A DNA stretch of 64,000 nt from Ectothiorhodospira lacustris (GCF_022227845.1 NZ_JAJNQN010000001.1:186001-250000); one strand, 5' to 3'. Counted from the stretch's first letter, positions 25,590 through 34,894 are shown. Notes: generated by a model not told the origin, from the letters alone. Numbers and translations: made by a program.

Positions 25590-27977
25590 TCATTGGGCAT
25601 ACGGGTCGCTTTCACGGGAGAAATGGCGATGGCTGGCCATCGCATCGATGAAGGCCGACGCGACCCCGGCGGCATCGGCGCCGTCCGCCAGCAGGATGCC
25701 CTCGTCATCATCCATGACCGGCCCGACACCGGCCAGTTCCAGCAGATCCCGGCCGGCACCCAAGGCGAGTATCGTTTTGCAGTGACGGAACGTATTTTTT
25801 ATGAACTCCATCGTATGCCCGTTGCCTGCCAGCGCCTGGACCGCATCGATTCCATCAGGCAGCACCAGCGCATCGAACAGGACGGCGGGAGAATTTTCCA
25901 TCGATTTGTTGGCTTCTATGTGCTCGCCGGAATCACCGACGAACAGGCCCACCCGTGGCCCCACAAAATGCACCACTGCACCCGCATCGGCCAGCGCACC
26001 ATACAGGCTCACCAGCGAGGCATGGTGGGCGCCATCTTCGACCAACACGGCAATCTGACGCGTGCGGATACCGCACTCGCCCGGTAACGCCATCAGTGAC
26101 AACGCCGGAGATACGGTCACCTCCGGCACCTTTGGATCGGCGATGGCCTTCGGCATGGCATCGGGCACCGCCATACCCAAACCGCCCGCGACCTGGGCAG
26201 CCAGGGCCGGTGAGACGTTCACCAGGGAGGACAGCATCCGTTCACGGATGGCGAGGACGCCGACCTTGCTCAGCTCAAAGCGGAAGGCGGCCGCAATATG
26301 CGCTTTTTCGACAGCCGTCTGACTCTCGTAGAATAGCGTGGCCTGGGCATAGTGCTCGGCAAACTTCTCCGGCTTGCCGCGGACCTTGTCTTCGGTAATG
26401 ACCTCGGGGAAGGACATGAATCCGGCAGTTCCGGCCTGAAAGGGGCAGCCCCCCGCCAATGAATTGGGCTCGTACGCCACGCGCCCCCGATGCAGGGCCT
26501 GGCGGTGCATGCCATCGCGTTGATTATTCTGCACGGGGGCAAGCGGTGTATTGATCGGGATCTCGTGGAAATTGGGGCCGCCGAGTCGCGTGATCTGCGT
26601 ATCCGCATAGGAATGGATTCGACCGGCAAGCAAGGGATCATTGGAGAAATCGATGCCCGGGATGATGTGCGCCGCGCAGAAGGCGACCTGCTCGGTCTCC
26701 GCAAAGAAGTTGTCGGGGTTGCGGTTGAGCACCATGCGTCCGACGGGCAGGAGCGGCACCAGCGCCTCCGGGACGATCTTGGTGGAGTCGAGCACATCGA
26801 AGCTGAAGCCCTCGGCCTGTTCCTCGGTGAATATCTGCAGCCCCAGCTCCCATTCCGGGAATTCCCCCGACTCGATGGCTTCCCACAAATCACGCCGATG
26901 AAAGTCGGCATCAGCGCCTGCAATCTTCACGGCCTCGTCCCAGACGAGTGAATGGGTTCCCTGCCGAGGCGTCCAGTGAAACTTGCAGAAGACGGATTGG
27001 CCCTGATCATTGACCAGACGAAAGGTGTGCACGCCAAAGCCCTGCATCATCCGATAGCTGCGTGGTATGGCCCGATCCGACATCGCCCACATCAACATAT
27101 GGGTGGACTCCGGCATCAGGGAGACGAAGTCCCAGAACGTGTCATGGGCGGACCCCGCTTGAGGCATGCCGTGGTGTGGCTCCGGCTTGAGGGCGTGGAC
27201 CAGATCGGGAAACTTCATGGCATCCTGAATGAAGAACACCGGGATGTTGTTGCCCACCAGGTCCCAGTTGCCTTCGTCGGTATAGAACTTCACGGCGAAG
27301 CCACGGGCATCGCGCGCCGTGTCCTTCGAGCCCCGCTCCCCGGCCACCGTGGAAAAGCGCACGAACACGGGCGTGATCTTGCCCTTCTTGGCGAACGGCG
27401 CCGCGCGGGTGTACTGGGTCAGGGCGTCGTAGGCCTCGAAGAAGCCGTGGGCTCCCGAACCGCGTGCATGGACGATGCGCTCGGGGATGCGCTCATGATC
27501 GAAATGGGTGATCTTTTCCCGAAGAATGAAATCTTCGAGTAACGATGGCCCACGCAATCCGGCTTTCAACGTGTTCTGATTATCGCCGATGCGAACCCCT
27601 TGATTGGTGGTCAACGGCTGATCGCCGGCATCGACCCTGACCCGGTCGAGCGAAGCGACGGTCGCGTTCGTTCCGAGCCTTGCCGCGCCGCCGGTTTTCG
27701 CAGTCCGGGTTTCCTCGGTTGACGTACTTGCGGTCAACGCAGCGGAGTCCGGCTCCACAGTCACGCCGGCCGCTGGTGTGACGGCGTTGTCGTAACCGTA
27801 TTCGAGCTCTTTGATGCTGTTGTGGGGCATCTCAGCGACAAGGTCATCACTTGCAGCGGCTTGCTCGGCGACGACGTCGTTGGTTCCGAGTATGACGTTG
27901 GCGCCCTGGGCTGCCATATCGGATGTGTCGCCTTTGCTTTTCCGCGACGACCGAGCCGATTTTTTATTCGTAGCCAT
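25590..27977 (-). CDS. katE: Large-subunit catalase HPII
   Basis: 795 aa, the length of clade-2 large-subunit catalases. The heme-site residues are visible: His near 171 in [10 protein letters not shown], Asn near 241 in VGNNIPVFF and the proximal Tyr near 457 in RIHSYADTQ. The last 150 residues form the DJ-1/PfpI-like domain ([23 protein letters not shown]). The 100-residue N-terminal extension is of low complexity and basic at its start. It converts H2O2 to water and O2 in the cytoplasm; homologues are stationary-phase induced. An operator-like site lies 103 bp upstream. Confidence 0.96.
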   Translation of the reverse strand: MATNKKSARSSRKSKGDTSDMAAQGANVILGTNDVVAEQAAASDDLVAEMPHNSIKELEYGYDNAVTPAAGVTVEPDSAALTASTSTEETRTAKTGGAARLGTNATVASLDRVRVDAGDQPLTTNQGVRIGDNQNTLKAGLRGPSLLEDFILREKITHFDHERIPERIVHARGSGAHGFFEAYDALTQYTRAAPFAKKGKITPVFVRFSTVAGERGSKDTARDARGFAVKFYTDEGNWDLVGNNIPVFFIQDAMKFPDLVHALKPEPHHGMPQAGSAHDTFWDFVSLMPESTHMLMWAMSDRAIPRSYRMMQGFGVHTFRLVNDQGQSVFCKFHWTPRQGTHSLVWDEAVKIAGADADFHRRDLWEAIESGEFPEWELGLQIFTEEQAEGFSFDVLDSTKIVPEALVPLLPVGRMVLNRNPDNFFAETEQVAFCAAHIIPGIDFSNDPLLAGRIHSYADTQITRLGGPNFHEIPINTPLAPVQNNQRDGMHRQALHRGRVAYEPNSLAGGCPFQAGTAGFMSFPEVITEDKVRGKPEKFAEHYAQATLFYESQTAVEKAHIAAAFRFELSKVGVLAIRERMLSSLVNVSPALAAQVAGGLGMAVPDAMPKAIADPKVPEVTVSPALSLMALPGECGIRTRQIAVLVEDGAHHASLVSLYGALADAGAVVHFVGPRVGLFVGDSGEHIEANKSMENSPAVLFDALVLPDGIDAVQALAGNGHTMEFIKNTFRHCKTILALGAGRDLLELAGVGPVMDDDEGILLADGADAAGVASAFIDAMASHRHFSRESDPYAQ

Positions 27978-28070
27978 GCTTCTTCTCCGCAGAGAGGGGG
28001 AATGCAGGCAGTCGAGATGCCGCTCGGACCGCCGACGCGTGATGGATTCTCAGGCCGCCCACGTAAGTCG

Positions 28071-28090
28071 TCTGTGCGATAACAAACGCA
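28071..28090. promoter_or_regulatory. Palindromic operator site 9 (katE), one good arm
   Basis: TCTGTGCG-ATAA-CAAACGCA. The left arm is a perfect consensus arm and the right arm is weak. Centred 103 bp upstream of katE. Confidence 0.4.
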
Positions 28091-28132
28091 CGCGCTGCGC
28101 CTGACCCGAAGCCATACAACCCCGCCGTGTGC

Positions 28133-28152
28133 TCAGTGTGATAACGCACGGA
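28133..28152. promoter_or_regulatory. Palindromic operator site 10 (cls-like)
   Basis: TCAGTGTG-ATAA-CGCACGGA, centred 121 bp upstream of the phospholipase-D-type gene (103 bp if that gene starts at 28246). It shares the ATAA spacer with site 9. Confidence 0.55.
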
Positions 28153-28263
28153 CGCGCCCCTCGTCGCCCCTTAAACTGGGCGGAAAGCCACCGCATCACC
28201 TTCAGGCGCTCCCGCGTTCTCCCACGGGCGGCCGGAACGGCATGGATGAGGAGCCGAAAATCT

Positions 28264-29529
28264 ATGCTCTGGATTGTGGGGATCACGGTACTGGCCACCA
28301 GTCTGGTGCTGGTGTTGTTGCAGAACTTCAAGACACCCGAGCAGGTGGTCGAGCGCAAAGTCGAACATCGCCATGCCGTCTGCGATCCGCAGTTTCGGCG
28401 CGAGATGTCCGTCCTGCTGGGTCCGGCGATAGTGCAAGGCAATCAGGTGACCGCGCTACAAAACGGCAACGAGATTTTTCCGGCGATGCTGCCCGCCATT
28501 CGCTCGGCGCAGAGATCGATCACTTTCGAGACCTTCATCTACTGGTCAGGTGAGATTGCTGAAGAGTTCTCGCAAGCACTTTCTGAACGCGCCCGCACGG
28601 GTGTGCCCGTCAGCGTCATCATCGATTGGGTCGGCAGCAACAAGATGGATCAGTCGTTGCTGGATGCCATGGAGGCCGCCGGTGTGCGGTTGCATCGATA
28701 TCGGCCACTGCACTGGTACAACTTCGGCCGCATGAACAACCGCACCCATCGCAAGCTGCTGGTGGTCGACGGCCGCATCGGGTTCACCGGCGGGGTGGGC
28801 ATCGCGGATCAGTGGACTGGCGACGGTGGCGATCCCGAGCACTGGCGAGACACCCACTTCCGGATTGAAGGACCCGTCGTGGCACAGTTGCAAGCGGCCT
28901 TCAACAACAATTGGATCAAGACCACCGGCCAGGTGCTCAATGGCCCGAGCTACTTTCCGGCCCTGGAAGAAGAGGGTGGGATGGACGCACACATGTTCGT
29001 CGCCTCCCCATCCGGCGGGAGCGAGAGCATGCATCTGATGTATCTGCTTGCCATCGCGGCGGCCGAGGCGACGATCGACCTGGCCGCATCCTACTTTGTA
29101 CCCGACACGCTGTTGATCCAGGCCTTGATCGCTGCCCGTGGTCGCGGCGTTCGCGTTCGCATCCTGTTGCCGGGGCCTTACCTGGATGCGATCACGGTCA
29201 GGATCGCCTCCAGGGCGGACTGGGGCGTACTTCTGCACGCGGGTGCCGAGATCCACGTCTATCAGCCGACCATGCTGCATACCAAGCTACTGGTCATCGA
29301 TGCCGAGTTCGTTTCGGTGGGTTCCACCAATTTCGACATGCGTTCAATTCGGCTCAATGATGAAGCGAGTCTGAATGTATACAGCAGCGATTTCGCCACT
29401 CAGATGACGACCATATTCGAGAAGGACCTGCTGGCGGCTGAGCCGTATTCCCTTGCCCGCTGGAAGAGCCGTCCGTTTCGCGAAAAGTTCTCCGAAAAAA
29501 TTCTGCTACCCATTAGATCGCAGCTTTGA
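28264..29529 (+). CDS. Cardiolipin synthase-like phospholipase D protein
   Basis: About 421 aa. An N-terminal membrane anchor (LWIVGITVLATSLVLVLL) precedes two PLD half-domains, each with an HKD motif: HRKLLVVDG followed by GFTGGVGI, and HTKLLVID followed by VGSTNFD. The family transfers phosphatidyl groups, typically making cardiolipin at the inner membrane. The ATG at 28264 follows GAGGAG at a good distance; an ATG at 28246 is the alternative. Divergent from katE, each with its own operator-like site. Confidence 0.92.
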   Translation: MLWIVGITVLATSLVLVLLQNFKTPEQVVERKVEHRHAVCDPQFRREMSVLLGPAIVQGNQVTALQNGNEIFPAMLPAIRSAQRSITFETFIYWSGEIAEEFSQALSERARTGVPVSVIIDWVGSNKMDQSLLDAMEAAGVRLHRYRPLHWYNFGRMNNRTHRKLLVVDGRIGFTGGVGIADQWTGDGGDPEHWRDTHFRIEGPVVAQLQAAFNNNWIKTTGQVLNGPSYFPALEEEGGMDAHMFVASPSGGSESMHLMYLLAIAAAEATIDLAASYFVPDTLLIQALIAARGRGVRVRILLPGPYLDAITVRIASRADWGVLLHAGAEIHVYQPTMLHTKLLVIDAEFVSVGSTNFDMRSIRLNDEASLNVYSSDFATQMTTIFEKDLLAAEPYSLARWKSRPFREKFSEKILLPIRSQL

Positions 29530-29574
29530 TTGGGGGACGGATCCAACGCCGGCAACGATGTCGGGGGGTGTTTT

Positions 29575-29594
29575 TAAGTTAGGCAACGCACAGA
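29575..29594. promoter_or_regulatory. Palindromic operator site 11 (CsbD-like copy 3)
   Basis: TAAGTTAG-GCAA-CGCACAGA, right arm perfect, left arm weak. Centred 120 bp upstream of the 59-aa stress-protein gene. Confidence 0.45.
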
Positions 29595-29704
29595 CCCGGC
29601 CTCAAGCTTCCATTACCGTGGGAGCCTCACCCTGCATCTACATGAGTTTGAGTTCATGATAAGAGGCAGAACCCAAAACCGAACCATCATCCGGAGATCG
29701 GCTC

Positions 29705-29884
29705 ATGAGCAAGCATCAGGGAAATGATAGTACGAACAAGGAGAAGGGAAAGACCAAGGAGGTTACCGGAAAAGTAACTCACGAAGAAAGCACGGAGAAA
29801 AAAGGTAAAACCGAAAAACACGGCGGCAAGCATGGGACTGTGTTGGGAGAGGTCAATAGCGACGCCAAAAAGGAAAAGAAATGA
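29705..29884 (+). CDS. CsbD-like hydrophilic stress protein, copy 3 (divergent)
   Basis: 59 aa, over a third Lys and Glu, with the CsbD core KGKTKEVTGKV and a long Lys/Gly/His tail. It lacks the MNKDQVKGRA opening shared by the other two copies, so assignment to CsbD is tentative; a KGG-type or desiccation-type hydrophilic protein is possible. Base composition is more A-rich than in its neighbours, which may reflect lysine codons or recent acquisition. It precedes the DUF3185 gene by 66 bp. Confidence 0.7.
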   Translation: MSKHQGNDSTNKEKGKTKEVTGKVTHEESTEKKGKTEKHGGKHGTVLGEVNSDAKKEKK

Positions 29885-29950
29885 ACCATATATGGATGGC
29901 CGTGCCGATGACGCCATGTGTCATGGTGAAAAAAAGTAAAGGAGATGGAA

Positions 29951-30169
29951 ATGGCAAATAATAAAGTTCTGGCTCTGGTGTTGCTTGTTGTGGGTTTGAT
30001 CCTGCTTTTCTTTGCGTATCAGTCATCCCAAAGCCTGGGCGATCAGGTGACGGAGGCGGTGACCGGCCGCTTCACTGAGTCCACCATCTGGTTCCTGATC
30101 CTTGGTGCGGCTTCTGCGGTGGCGGGTGTGGGAATGCTGGTGTTCGGAAAATCCGCACGCAACTATTGA
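29951..30169 (+). CDS. DUF3185-like small membrane protein
   Basis: 72 aa, two membrane helices (about 5-24 and 46-67) joined by a polar loop, YQSSQSLGDQVTEAVTGRFTE. The layout and the FTESTIWFLILG segment fit the DUF3185 family of small inner-membrane proteins. AAAGGAG six bases upstream supports this ATG over the ATG two codons earlier. Role unknown; it follows the hydrophilic stress protein and may share its transcript. Confidence 0.82.
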   Translation: MANNKVLALVLLVVGLILLFFAYQSSQSLGDQVTEAVTGRFTESTIWFLILGAASAVAGVGMLVFGKSARNY

Positions 30170-30207
30170 TACAGCCATCGAATACCCTTCGGGCTGAACC
30201 GCCTGCT

Positions 30208-30280
30208 TAACGTGAAAGAACCCAGGTTCAGCCACAGACACTCCCTTCTCCCCTTGGGGGAGAAGGGCCGGGAATGAGGG
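30208..30280. repeat. 73-bp intergenic repeat with hairpin, copy 2
   Basis: Second copy of the 20503-20575 element, with the hairpin CCTTCTCCCC/GGGGAGAAGG. It begins 39 bp after the DUF3185 stop. Confidence 0.8.
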
Positions 30281-30344
30281 TGCATCGCCATCAAGATGCA
30301 TGAAAGTTAGGTAACCACTGCGGTTCATTCAAGGGACTCAAACC

Positions 30345-32648
30345 ATGCGCGCTCTATACACCATAAACGGGGTCCGGACGTGGCTGATGGCAGGCATGCT
30401 CGGCGCCCTCACCATGACGGTTATCGGGGGCTGTGATAGCCGCGACACGATTCTCGGGACCGATGGCAATGTCACCGGAGCACCTACGATCATCGCCACA
30501 AGCCCTGAGGACGGCGCGATCAGTGTGCCGACCGACGCCGTTGTCACGGCCACCTTCAGTGAGCCCATGGCACCCTTGACCGGCAGCGCCGGCTTCGTGT
30601 TGAGCTGTGACGCACCGTGTGCGAACCCCACCGGCGACACCACCCTTGATGGCGCGGGCACCACGGCGAGCTTCACGCCGGCCGCGGCACTCGAGGTGGC
30701 GACCCTCTACACGGCGACCATTACCGGCGCGAGCAGTCAGGCCTCAGGACGGGCACTGGCGGAACCTGTGACCTGGCGCTTCAGGACAGCAGGCCCTCCG
30801 CCCACGCTGACGGCCGTCACTCCGCTTGCCAATGCCACCGGTGTGGCGACCAATACCACGGCAATCTCGGCACAATTCACTCAGCCGGTGGACGCGCTGG
30901 CAGCCGGCGATTTCACGCTCACCTGCGAGTCACCCTGCACCGACGCCAACGGCGTGGTCGGCATGAATGGGACGGGAACCATTGCGACGTTCACCGTGAC
31001 CGATCCGGCCGGACTGGAGCCGTCGGTGCTCTACACGGGCACGATCGTCAGCGCCACCAGCAGTTCCACCGGCCAGCCACTGCCGGCACCCTTCGTCTGG
31101 AGCTTCACCACCGGCTCGACGCCCGATTCAACGCGGCCGCAGGTGACCCTCACGGTGCCGGAAACATCGGACCCGGGTCCGACGACCGAGGTGCCGCCCA
31201 ACACGGCCATCACCGCAACATTCAGCGAAGACATGGATCCGGCCACGATCAGCGACGACGGCTTCACGCTGACCTGTGAAGCTCCCTGCGTCACACCCGC
31301 ACCCTCGGGCCGGGTTTCCTACGTGGTCGGCTCACGGACCGCCGTCTTCACGCCGGATAACCCCCTCGAAGCCGAAACGACCTATACGGCAACCATCACC
31401 GGCACCGCGACGGACCTTGCGGGCAACCCCCTGAGTGGTAACCAGGGTCCAATCGTCGATGGCAGTGATTACGCCTGGACCTTCACCACTGAAACGGCGC
31501 CGGCCATCGCAGAGCCCGTTATCGTGCAGTCCACCGCCCCCCTGAACGGGGGCACGATCGCCGTATGTCCGTTGGCCGGCATCAGTGCCGTCTTCGACGT
31601 GCCCTCCGGTCTGCGCCTGGATCCGGCTTCGGTCAACGGCCTGACGTTTCGGGTGGTCGAAGATGCCGCACCATCGAATACGGTGGCGGCGGAATCGGTG
31701 GTCGTCGACGTGGACACCGGTACGATCGTCACCTTCACACCCCAGGCCCTGCTGACGGACGGCGCCACCTACCGCGCCACCCTCACGGGCGGACCCGATG
31801 GCGTGACCGACCTCGCAGTCCCGCCCAACGCGTTGCTGGAGGACTTCGCCTGGACCTTCACAGCGGTGGCCCCGATCGGGAGCTGTGTGGAACCGGCCAT
31901 ACTCCGGTCCGCAGCACCGTTCGGCTCCTTTGGCGGCTCGGCAGGCATCACCAACCAGGGCCTCCTGACCGTCATCAATGGCGATATCGGTACCACGGCC
32001 GTCTCCACGGCGGTGACCGGGTTCGTCTCCGAGCCCGACTGCACCTATACCGTCACCACCCTCAACCAGGGCCAGGTGAACGGCCGCATCTTCGCGTCGC
32101 CCCCGCCTCCGACCGTGGCCTGCCCGCAGGATGGAACAGTGGAAACCCAGGCGATCGCAGATCAGGCCCGGCTCGATGCCGAAGCGGCGTTTATCGCACT
32201 GTCACCGGCGAACCTGCCGGGCGGACAGGATCCGGGGAACGACAATCTGGGTAACCTGACCCTGACGCCGGGCGTTTACACCGCCCAGAGCGGCGCCTTC
32301 AGGATTCAGGGCGGAGACCTCACGCTGGACGGACAAGGCAATCAGAATGCTGTCTGGATTTTCCAGATGGCCACCACGCTGACGGTCGGGGGGCCCGGCG
32401 CCGATTTCCCTCAGAGCGTCACCCTCACGAACGGTGCCCAGGCCAAGAACGTCTACTGGCAAGTGGGTAGCGCGGCCACGATCAACGCGGCAGGAGGCGG
32501 CACCATGAAAGGGACCATCATTGCCGCAGACGGAGTCAGCTTCTCCACCGCGGACAATGTCGACATCGTGACGCTGGACGGCCGGGCAATGTCCCTGGGT
32601 GGGTCCGTGACGATGGTGAACACGATCATCAACGTGCCGGCCCCGTAA
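30345..32648 (+). CDS. Surface lipoprotein: Big_5 Ig repeats + DUF3494 ice-binding-like domain
   Basis: 767 aa. Lipobox at Cys30 (VIGGC). Then four Ig-like Big_5/SbsA repeats at about 47-147, 148-250, 260-380 and 385-510, with SPEDGAISVPTDAVVTATFSEPM-type strands. The first three each carry a C-x3-C pair (SCDAPC, TCESPC, TCEAPC). Residues about 525-767 form a DUF3494 right-handed solenoid of the ice-binding protein family (FGSFGGSAGITNQG, YWQVGSAATI, GTIIAADGVSF). The family contains antifreeze adhesins but also many members that do not bind ice. No export operon is adjacent. Confidence 0.9.
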   Translation: MRALYTINGVRTWLMAGMLGALTMTVIGGCDSRDTILGTDGNVTGAPTIIATSPEDGAISVPTDAVVTATFSEPMAPLTGSAGFVLSCDAPCANPTGDTTLDGAGTTASFTPAAALEVATLYTATITGASSQASGRALAEPVTWRFRTAGPPPTLTAVTPLANATGVATNTTAISAQFTQPVDALAAGDFTLTCESPCTDANGVVGMNGTGTIATFTVTDPAGLEPSVLYTGTIVSATSSSTGQPLPAPFVWSFTTGSTPDSTRPQVTLTVPETSDPGPTTEVPPNTAITATFSEDMDPATISDDGFTLTCEAPCVTPAPSGRVSYVVGSRTAVFTPDNPLEAETTYTATITGTATDLAGNPLSGNQGPIVDGSDYAWTFTTETAPAIAEPVIVQSTAPLNGGTIAVCPLAGISAVFDVPSGLRLDPASVNGLTFRVVEDAAPSNTVAAESVVVDVDTGTIVTFTPQALLTDGATYRATLTGGPDGVTDLAVPPNALLEDFAWTFTAVAPIGSCVEPAILRSAAPFGSFGGSAGITNQGLLTVINGDIGTTAVSTAVTGFVSEPDCTYTVTTLNQGQVNGRIFASPPPPTVACPQDGTVETQAIADQARLDAEAAFIALSPANLPGGQDPGNDNLGNLTLTPGVYTAQSGAFRIQGGDLTLDGQGNQNAVWIFQMATTLTVGGPGADFPQSVTLTNGAQAKNVYWQVGSAATINAAGGGTMKGTIIAADGVSFSTADNVDIVTLDGRAMSLGGSVTMVNTIINVPAP

Positions 32649-32685
32649 TGGACGTCACGCACACCCGTTCCTGGTGGAGGCACCC

Positions 32686-33354
32686 ATGAAACTGCACACG
32701 CTCAAGTGGACATTCACGACCCTGGCCCTGGCGGGGCTTACCCTCCCCGCCGCGGCGGCCGATCCATCCCCTTGGTATTTTGGCGCGGGTCTTGGCCAGT
32801 CGCGCGCCGACATTGCCCGGAGCGATATCAGGGCCGATCTGCTCACGTCGGGATTCACCACATCGCGGTTCACCGACGACGAATCCGACGTTGGTTACAA
32901 GCTCTTCGCAGGCTACCAATTTCACCCCTATCTTGCCCTTGAAGCCGGCTATTTCGATCTTGGCCAGTTCGATTACAGGGCGACCACGGTACCGGCGGGT
33001 ACCCAGTCGGGCAAGCTTGAGTTCCGGGGAGTGAATGTCGATCTGGTGGGCATGCTGCCCTTCTCCGAACGCGCGGCGGTGTTCGCCCGCGTCGGCGTTC
33101 ATCGCGGTAAGGCCAAAGTCGCCTTTGCCGGTACCGGTGCGGTGGGCGTGCTGGACCCCGACGCCAGCGAAACCGATACCAATTACAAATTCGGCATCGG
33201 CTTCCAGTACACCGTCACCGATAACCTGGCCTTGCGTCTCGAGGCGGAACGATATCGGATCGACGACGCGGTAGGTAACGATAGCGATCTCGACCTGTTT
33301 TCGGCCGGGTTAGTCTTTCGTTTCGGGGGCACGAGGATCCTTGGGACGCGCTAA
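32686..33354 (+). CDS. Outer-membrane beta-barrel protein (OmpA/OmpW-like)
   Basis: 222 aa. A signal peptide (cleavage near AAAADPSPWY) is followed by eight likely beta strands: WYFGAGLGQS, YKLFAGYQF, LALEAGYFDLG and NYKFGIGFQYTV, ending in an aromatic strand, SAGLVFRFG. This is the OmpA-like small barrel type. A GGAGG ribosome site precedes the ATG chosen, 37 bp after the ice-binding-like gene, so the two are likely co-transcribed. A 10-bp hairpin follows the gene. Confidence 0.88.
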   Translation: MKLHTLKWTFTTLALAGLTLPAAAADPSPWYFGAGLGQSRADIARSDIRADLLTSGFTTSRFTDDESDVGYKLFAGYQFHPYLALEAGYFDLGQFDYRATTVPAGTQSGKLEFRGVNVDLVGMLPFSERAAVFARVGVHRGKAKVAFAGTGAVGVLDPDASETDTNYKFGIGFQYTVTDNLALRLEAERYRIDDAVGNDSDLDLFSAGLVFRFGGTRILGTR

Positions 33355-33379
33355 GCAGCGCTCCTGCTCACCACGGGTG

Positions 33380-33408
33380 GCGGCGGCCTCAATGGAGCAG
33401 GCCGCCGC
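33380..33408 (+). terminator. Hairpin after outer-membrane barrel gene
   Basis: Perfect 10-bp stem (GCGGCGGCCT/AGGCCGCCGC) with a 9-nt loop, 25 bp past the stop. No T-run follows. It lies between convergent genes. Confidence 0.6.
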
Positions 33409-33491
33409 GGTCTTGTGCTGGTGATGAAACGGCTCGGTGGTGGCTGGTTTTTTTACGACCTATCGGTACGACTTATGGGCAAAGGGCAGGA

Positions 33492-33671
33492 CTAGCGTGA
33501 GTCCTTCTTGATATCCTCCTTCACATCGCCGTAGCCTGCCTGCACCTTACCCGTACCCTTCTGGATTTTCCCTTTACCTTCCAGCTCCTCATTACCGACC
33601 GCCCGGCCGGTGACTTCCTTGACCTTGCCTGTTGCTTCCTTGGCCCGACCTTTAACCTGATCTTTGTTCAT
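33492..33671 (-). CDS. CsbD-family stress protein, copy 2
   Basis: 59 aa, beginning MNKDQVKGRAKEATGKVKE as in copy 1 and differing mainly in its second half (GKGKIQKGTGKVQAGYGDV). The ATG follows a GGAGA ribosome site. It lies 28 bp after a PRC-barrel gene on the same strand, and the two probably form one operon behind operator site 12. Confidence 0.92.
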   Translation of the reverse strand: MNKDQVKGRAKEATGKVKEVTGRAVGNEELEGKGKIQKGTGKVQAGYGDVKEDIKKDSR

Positions 33672-33699
33672 GACACTCTCCTGCGGATATTCTCTTGAC

Positions 33700-34098
33700 T
33701 CAGTCGCCAAGGCCATAGTGGCTTCTGACGTTCTTCGCCCAGGTGGCATCCGCCATGTCCGGCCAGTCATCCTTGTCAAAACCGGGAGCGGCCTTGAACT
33801 GCTCCACGTCCACATCCAGGATGAAGTTCTTCGCCCGAGTATCCAATGACAGGGCGTCCCAGGGCACGGCGTACAGCTTGTCGCCTATACCGAGAAAGCC
33901 ACCTGCGGAAATGACGGCGTAGTTGATGCTGCCGCTGGTGGTATTCATCATGAAATCCTTGATACTACCCAGCTTTTCATCCGCTCTAGTCACAACTTCG
34001 GTACCGATCAGCGTATGGGTGCTCAGCAGAAGCTCATCGGTGAGCGCGTCCTGAGCGTACGTGGCGCTGCTTGCGCCGCCATGCGTTCTGATATTCAT
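33700..34098 (-). CDS. PRC-barrel domain protein, leaderless
   Basis: 132 aa with no signal peptide. The PRC-barrel spans about 25-100 (HTLIGTEVVTRADEKLGSIKDF, then GGFLGIGDKLYAVPWDAL). The C-terminal tail WAKNVRSHYGLGD recurs as a fragment beside CsbD copy 1. The ATG follows GGAG at 34103-34106. Likely cytoplasmic and co-transcribed with csbD copy 2. A perfect-left-arm operator lies 106 bp upstream. Confidence 0.9.
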   Translation of the reverse strand: MNIRTHGGASSATYAQDALTDELLLSTHTLIGTEVVTRADEKLGSIKDFMMNTTSGSINYAVISAGGFLGIGDKLYAVPWDALSLDTRAKNFILDVDVEQFKAAPGFDKDDWPDMADATWAKNVRSHYGLGD

Positions 34099-34126
34099 AC
34101 TTTCTACTCCTGACAATGGCAGTGTA

Positions 34127-34214
34127 AGGCGCCGAACCATCCCTCAGGATCATTCAGTCGCCATGGCCCAGAGTAAACAAACATCTCTCCGGGATCTGTT
34201 CGCTGGCGAACGGA
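34127..34214. repeat. 88-bp promoter repeat, copy 2
   Basis: Partner of 16725-16812; here it forms the upstream region of the PRC-barrel/csbD operon. Confidence 0.85.
34195..34214. promoter_or_regulatory. Palindromic operator site 12 (PRC-barrel 2/csbD 2)
   Basis: TCTGTTCG-CTGG-CGAACGGA; one arm mismatch. Centred 106 bp upstream of the PRC-barrel start. It also touches the 3' side of the hypothetical gene ending at 34236. Confidence 0.7.
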
Positions 34215-34235
34215 GCCAAAGCCGTTTTCAGTCAA

Positions 34236-34667
34236 TTACTCAGCTTGTCCCGGTTCCAGCGTTTCGGCAGCTGCACCCGGGGAGCGCGTCGTCGCCTGGG
34301 TGCAACGCTCCGGGGCATCAATCGAGGTGGCATTGGGAAACATGTTCAGAAATGGGATGCGCAGGCTATATCCCTTGATGATGACGGGGACCTCCGGGCA
34401 TTGCTCCTTGATCCTGCCGGCAAGGGCCTGCAGGTCCGCCGAGTCGAATTTAAAATACGGCGGCAAAAAACCGGCATCCTCGTTGCGAAAGATCAGGGTC
34501 TTGGAGGTTCCCGCATAGACCGTCTCGATGCGGTACTGGATGGCCTGTCCATCGCCGGTGGTACCGGAAATCTGCACCTCCCAGGAATTCGATCCCCAGA
34601 GGAACCAGATAACGAACAAAACTGTGCTCAAAAGGACAATCAGGACAAGGGAGACCTTACTCTTCAT
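34236..34667 (-). CDS. Hypothetical membrane-anchored protein
   Basis: 143 aa, family not recognised. One N-terminal membrane helix (about 5-27) is followed by a periplasmic domain with beta-type strands (WEVQISGTTGDGQAIQYRIETVY) and a Cys-containing end (ERCTQ). The pattern resembles small bitopic proteins with a soluble beta domain. An operator lies 113 bp upstream in the divergent region shared with the 24-aa peptide gene. Confidence 0.75.
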   Translation of the reverse strand: MKSKVSLVLIVLLSTVLFVIWFLWGSNSWEVQISGTTGDGQAIQYRIETVYAGTSKTLIFRNEDAGFLPPYFKFDSADLQALAGRIKEQCPEVPVIIKGYSLRIPFLNMFPNATSIDAPERCTQATTRSPGAAAETLEPGQAE

Positions 34668-34770
34668 GGGGCGCTCGGATCGAATGGATACGCTGACGGG
34701 TTGCGGTAACTTCCAGACCTGAAAGACGGCCTGTTCTCCGAAACGACACTACGGTGGCCCCATCTCCCTG

Positions 34771-34790
34771 TCTGTGTGCTACCGAACACA
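34771..34790. promoter_or_regulatory. Palindromic operator site 13
   Basis: TCTGTGTG-CTAC-CGAACACA, centred 113 bp upstream of the minus-strand gene starting at 34667. Confidence 0.65.
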
Positions 34791-34851
34791 GCCCACGGTC
34801 GGGATGAAGCCCCGCCCGGGGTTACACGATGCCTGGCCGACACCCGGCTTC

Positions 34852-34871
34852 TCTGTGCGGCGCCGCACCGA
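34852..34871. promoter_or_regulatory. Palindromic operator site 14 (24-aa peptide)
   Basis: TCTGTGCG-GCGC-CGCACCGA; the left arm is perfect and the right arm matches 7 of 8. Centred 98 bp upstream of the 34960 start. Confidence 0.65.
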
Positions 34872-34894
34872 CGCGACATCCCGCCGCGCATACC

